NCBI GenBank assembly: GCA_013152655.1 | Contig: JAADFW010000257.1 | Span: forward strand, 1 to 44,076 | DNA: 44,076 nt | Origin: Chlorobiota bacterium | GTDB lineage: Bacteria; Bacteroidota; Bacteroidia; Bacteroidales; B39-G9 | Direction of reading: 5' to 3' | Shown here: positions 41,899 to 44,076 of the stretch, in pieces | How the letters are laid out: the number at the start of each line of letters is the position of its first letter | How positions within the stretch are numbered: position 1 is the first letter of the stretch | The notes under the pieces: model-generated | The model's database searches: none | What the model saw: only the letters and a program-made list of their open reading frames with translations | Told to the model about the DNA's origin: nothing | Translations under genes and position numbers: made by a program

Positions 41899-43756
41899 TA
41901 TTATTTTAATTCTTGCAGTCGGATTCTCAACTTTTAGTTTCTCGCAAACCGGTATTTTAAAAGGCAAAATTATTGACAAACAAAGTAAAAAAGCCTTACC
42001 GGGTGTTTCTGTCCAGTTATATCAGCAACTTACGTTAAAAGCAAAAACTATTTCGGGCAACAACGGAACGTATATATTTAAAAACCTGTCAGACGGAAGT
42101 TATAAAGTAGAAGTAAGTTTCAGAGAGTATAAAACAGCTTCTAAGTCAAACATTTCGGTAGTAAATGGGAAAAGTACCATATTAAATTTTCAAGTTGAAA
42201 AAATTCTATTGCCAATTTCTAATGAAAAACAAGAAATGGAAGAAAGTTATATGGATTTTGAAATGGCAACAGCAATGCCTATACGTAAAACAGTTGGAAT
42301 AAATGCAATGGGCATGGCCTACCAGGCTTACGACAAGCCTTATATACAACATAATACCGAGTCGTACGATATGATTAACGAAAACACTTTTAAAGAGGTT
42401 TTGAATAATCCGCTTTCTACTTTTTCGGTTGATGTTGATCGGGCATCGTATTCTAACATCAGGCGGTTTTTAAAACAAAGCCTGTTGCCAAATAAAGATG
42501 CCGTTAGAATAGAAGAAATGGTTAATTATTTTGACTATGACTATCCTCAGCCGGCAGGAGAAGTCCCTTTTTCAATTAATATGGAATTAAATAAATGTCC
42601 GTGGAACACAAAACATGAACTTTTGGCTATTGGACTACAAGGAAAAGAGATTAAAACTGAAAATATACCGGCTGCAAATTTGGTTTTTTTATTAGATGTT
42701 TCCGGTTCAATGAATTCACCGAATAAATTACCATTATTAAAACAGGCTTTTAAAATATTAATTGATAAACTGAGGCCTGAAGATAAAGTTGCTATTGTGG
42801 TATATGCCGGTGCTGCCGGGGTTGTGTTAGAATCAACCCGTGGGGATAAAAAAGATAAAATAATTACAGCATTAAGTCAGTTGCAAGCCGGTGGTTCCAC
42901 CGCGGGAGGAGAAGGAATTATTTTAGCCTATACAATAGCCAAACAAAACTTTGTTAAAAACGGGAATAACCGTGTTATTCTTGCTACCGATGGTGATTTT
43001 AATGTTGGTGCCAGCAGTAATGCAGAAATGGTCAGGCTTATTGAAGAAAAAAGAAACGATGGCATTTTTTTATCGGTTTTAGGTTTTGGAATGGGAAATT
43101 ATAAAGATTCAAAAATGGAACTAATTTCAAATGCAGGAAACGGTAATTATGCTTATATTGATAATATTCTGGAAGCAAAAAAAGTGTTTGGAAAAGAAAT
43201 TTGGGGAACGCTTTATACTATTGCAAAAGATGTAAAATTTCAGATTGAATTTAATCCTGCCCAGGTAAAGGCTTATCGTTTAATAGGCTATGAAAACCGA
43301 ATATTAAATAAAGAAGACTTTAATGACGATAAAAAAGATGCCGGAGAAATAGGAAGTGGACATACTGTTACTGCACTGTATGAAATTATTCCGGCAGATA
43401 GCCGGGAACAAATACCTGATGTTGACCCGCTTGAATACCAAAAGACAAGCCTTGTGGATAGTAAAAATTTACTTACTGTAAAATTAAGGTATAAAAATCC
43501 TGAAGAGGATGAAAGTAAGTTAATTACAAGGAAAATTAAACGACAGGATATATTTAGTTCCGAACCTTCAAATAATTTTAATTTTGCTGCTGCTGTTGCT
43601 GAATTTGGCATGTTATTACGCAATTCTGAATTTAAAGCTGATTCTGATTTTAACCATGTAATTTTAATGGCAAATAAAGCAAAAGGAGATGATGAAAATG
43701 GCTACAGAAATGAATTTATTAAACTTGTTGAAACAGCTCAATTATTAAATAAATAA
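41888..43756 (+). CDS. von Willebrand factor A (YfbK-like) protein with carboxypeptidase-regulatory-like N-terminus
   Basis: A 622-residue exported protein. The signal peptide (KKIIILILAVGFSTFSFSQT) precedes a carboxypeptidase-regulatory-like domain (about 21-105; GILKGKIIDKQSKKALPGVS, YIFKNLSDGSYKVEVS). A YfbK-type region (about 165-255; FSVDVDRASYSNIRRFL, EEMVNYFDYDYPQP) leads into a vWA domain with an intact MIDAS (Asp270-x-Ser272-x-Ser274 in LLDVSGSMNSP, Thr and Asp in ATDGDFNVG). A DUF3520-like C-terminal part follows (about 450-620). Such proteins often work with sigma/anti-sigma pairs. The first codons and leader are duplicated to the left of the RAYT element. Confidence 0.9.
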   Translation: MKKIIILILAVGFSTFSFSQTGILKGKIIDKQSKKALPGVSVQLYQQLTLKAKTISGNNGTYIFKNLSDGSYKVEVSFREYKTASKSNISVVNGKSTILNFQVEKILLPISNEKQEMEESYMDFEMATAMPIRKTVGINAMGMAYQAYDKPYIQHNTESYDMINENTFKEVLNNPLSTFSVDVDRASYSNIRRFLKQSLLPNKDAVRIEEMVNYFDYDYPQPAGEVPFSINMELNKCPWNTKHELLAIGLQGKEIKTENIPAANLVFLLDVSGSMNSPNKLPLLKQAFKILIDKLRPEDKVAIVVYAGAAGVVLESTRGDKKDKIITALSQLQAGGSTAGGEGIILAYTIAKQNFVKNGNNRVILATDGDFNVGASSNAEMVRLIEEKRNDGIFLSVLGFGMGNYKDSKMELISNAGNGNYAYIDNILEAKKVFGKEIWGTLYTIAKDVKFQIEFNPAQVKAYRLIGYENRILNKEDFNDDKKDAGEIGSGHTVTALYEIIPADSREQIPDVDPLEYQKTSLVDSKNLLTVKLRYKNPEEDESKLITRKIKRQDIFSSEPSNNFNFAAAVAEFGMLLRNSEFKADSDFNHVILMANKAKGDDENGYRNEFIKLVETAQLLNK

Positions 43757-44076
43757 ATGTTAAAACAGTTTGTTTTTATGATGGTTTGTTAAACGATTGG
43801 CAACTTTGCAACAGGTTATTAGAATCACCAGACATAGAGCTTGTACGAAAAAGAGAAACTCTTTTTTTGCAAGCTCTATTTATTTTGTCTGTTTATTTAC
43901 CCGCTTAACCCGCTTAATTCATACAAGAACGGAGTGAATTGAATGAATGTGTGATGGGGCGTGGGAAGCAAAGCGAGAAACCCCGATTTAGACATACCCA
44001 AATTTGGGGTTGTGAAACAACACAAATTTGTTGGTATAGTCTTAATCGTAGAAAATGTATGCATTTTCCGGGTTAA
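43757..44076. other. Terminal intergenic stretch with hairpins, no gene
   Basis: No supported gene. It contains the terminator at 43836-43877, a tandem CCCGCTTAA pair near 43900-43918, an imperfect inverted repeat at 43994-44037 and a 7-bp stem hairpin at 44051-44068 (GAAAATG/CATTTTC). The window ends inside this repeat-like sequence. Confidence 0.55.
43836..43877 (+). terminator. Terminator-like hairpin after the vWA gene
   Basis: Outer stem AGAGCTTG/CAAGCTCT and inner stem AAAAAGAG/CTCTTTTT. It lies about 80 bp after the vWA stop. A classic T-run is present only inside the right arm. Confidence 0.65.

Noticed and set aside
1-44076. CRISPR array, prophage, toxin-antitoxin or restriction system
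   Set aside because: No regularly spaced repeats, phage structural genes, paired small toxin/antitoxin frames or methylase/nuclease motifs were seen.

Overview
The window is an AT-rich chromosomal segment of a member of the Bacteroidota. The evidence is a T9SS-type C-terminal sorting domain, GldA, DUF3108, DUF6427-like and Omp28-like families, TAnnTTTG-type -7 promoter elements, and a long-form IspG with an internal insertion. I cannot name the genus. No prophage, CRISPR array or defence island is visible. Most of the window is core and housekeeping sequence, with repeat-rich intergenic regions.

Layout. 1-6.6 kb: a decayed DUF4382/carboxypeptidase-regulatory-like remnant, an HD hydrolase, a thiamine-binding (MTH1187) protein with a DUF3108 protein, an Omp28/FnIII/T9SS secreted protein, two tandem paralogous lipoproteins and a zinc-ribbon membrane protein. 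6.6-12.4 kb: an amidohydrolase convergent with a reverse-strand operon (acyl-CoA carboxylase beta subunit, purD, DUF6427), then hsp20. 12.6-16.8 kb: one giant reverse-strand gene fusing a GT-B glycosyltransferase to a phosphodiester glycosidase (NAGPA) domain. 16.8-21.8 kb: MazG-like, DUF3365 haem-binding and hemW on plus; trkH coupled to a four-helix-bundle/HAMP receptor on minus; a GNAT enzyme. 21.9-27.9 kb: ECF sigma factor, anti-sigma/TPR protein and glycosyltransferase in overlapping order, then ispD, DUF434, DUF2461 and gldA. 28-32.7 kb: ispG, a short oligopeptide-type binding protein, a secreted protein and a HAD phosphatase. 32.8-34.2 kb: a CAU tRNA preceded by a copy of its own 5' end and a hairpin-rich insert, then a membrane protein/HTH regulator pair flanked by two identical palindromes. 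34.4-39.7 kb: hemerythrin, GAF-SpoIIE phosphatase and a giant propeller histidine kinase, which look like one signalling module. 39.9-44 kb: a lipoprotein behind a near-perfect sigma-54 promoter, a REP-associated tyrosine transposase (RAYT) element, and a von Willebrand A protein whose upstream region and first codons are duplicated on both sides of the RAYT.

The most notable non-coding signals are the RAYT element with 26-bp inverted ends and long imperfect flanking repeats, the twin operators around the small regulator, the sigma-54 promoter, the tRNA 5'-end duplication, and a four-copy dispersed intergenic repeat. The most notable coding oddities are the 1391-residue glycosyltransferase-NAGPA fusion and the kinase-less receptor translationally coupled to TrkH. 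Three apparent early starts (sigma factor, GNAT, 331-aa lipoprotein) lie inside repeat or promoter sequence and were moved downstream.
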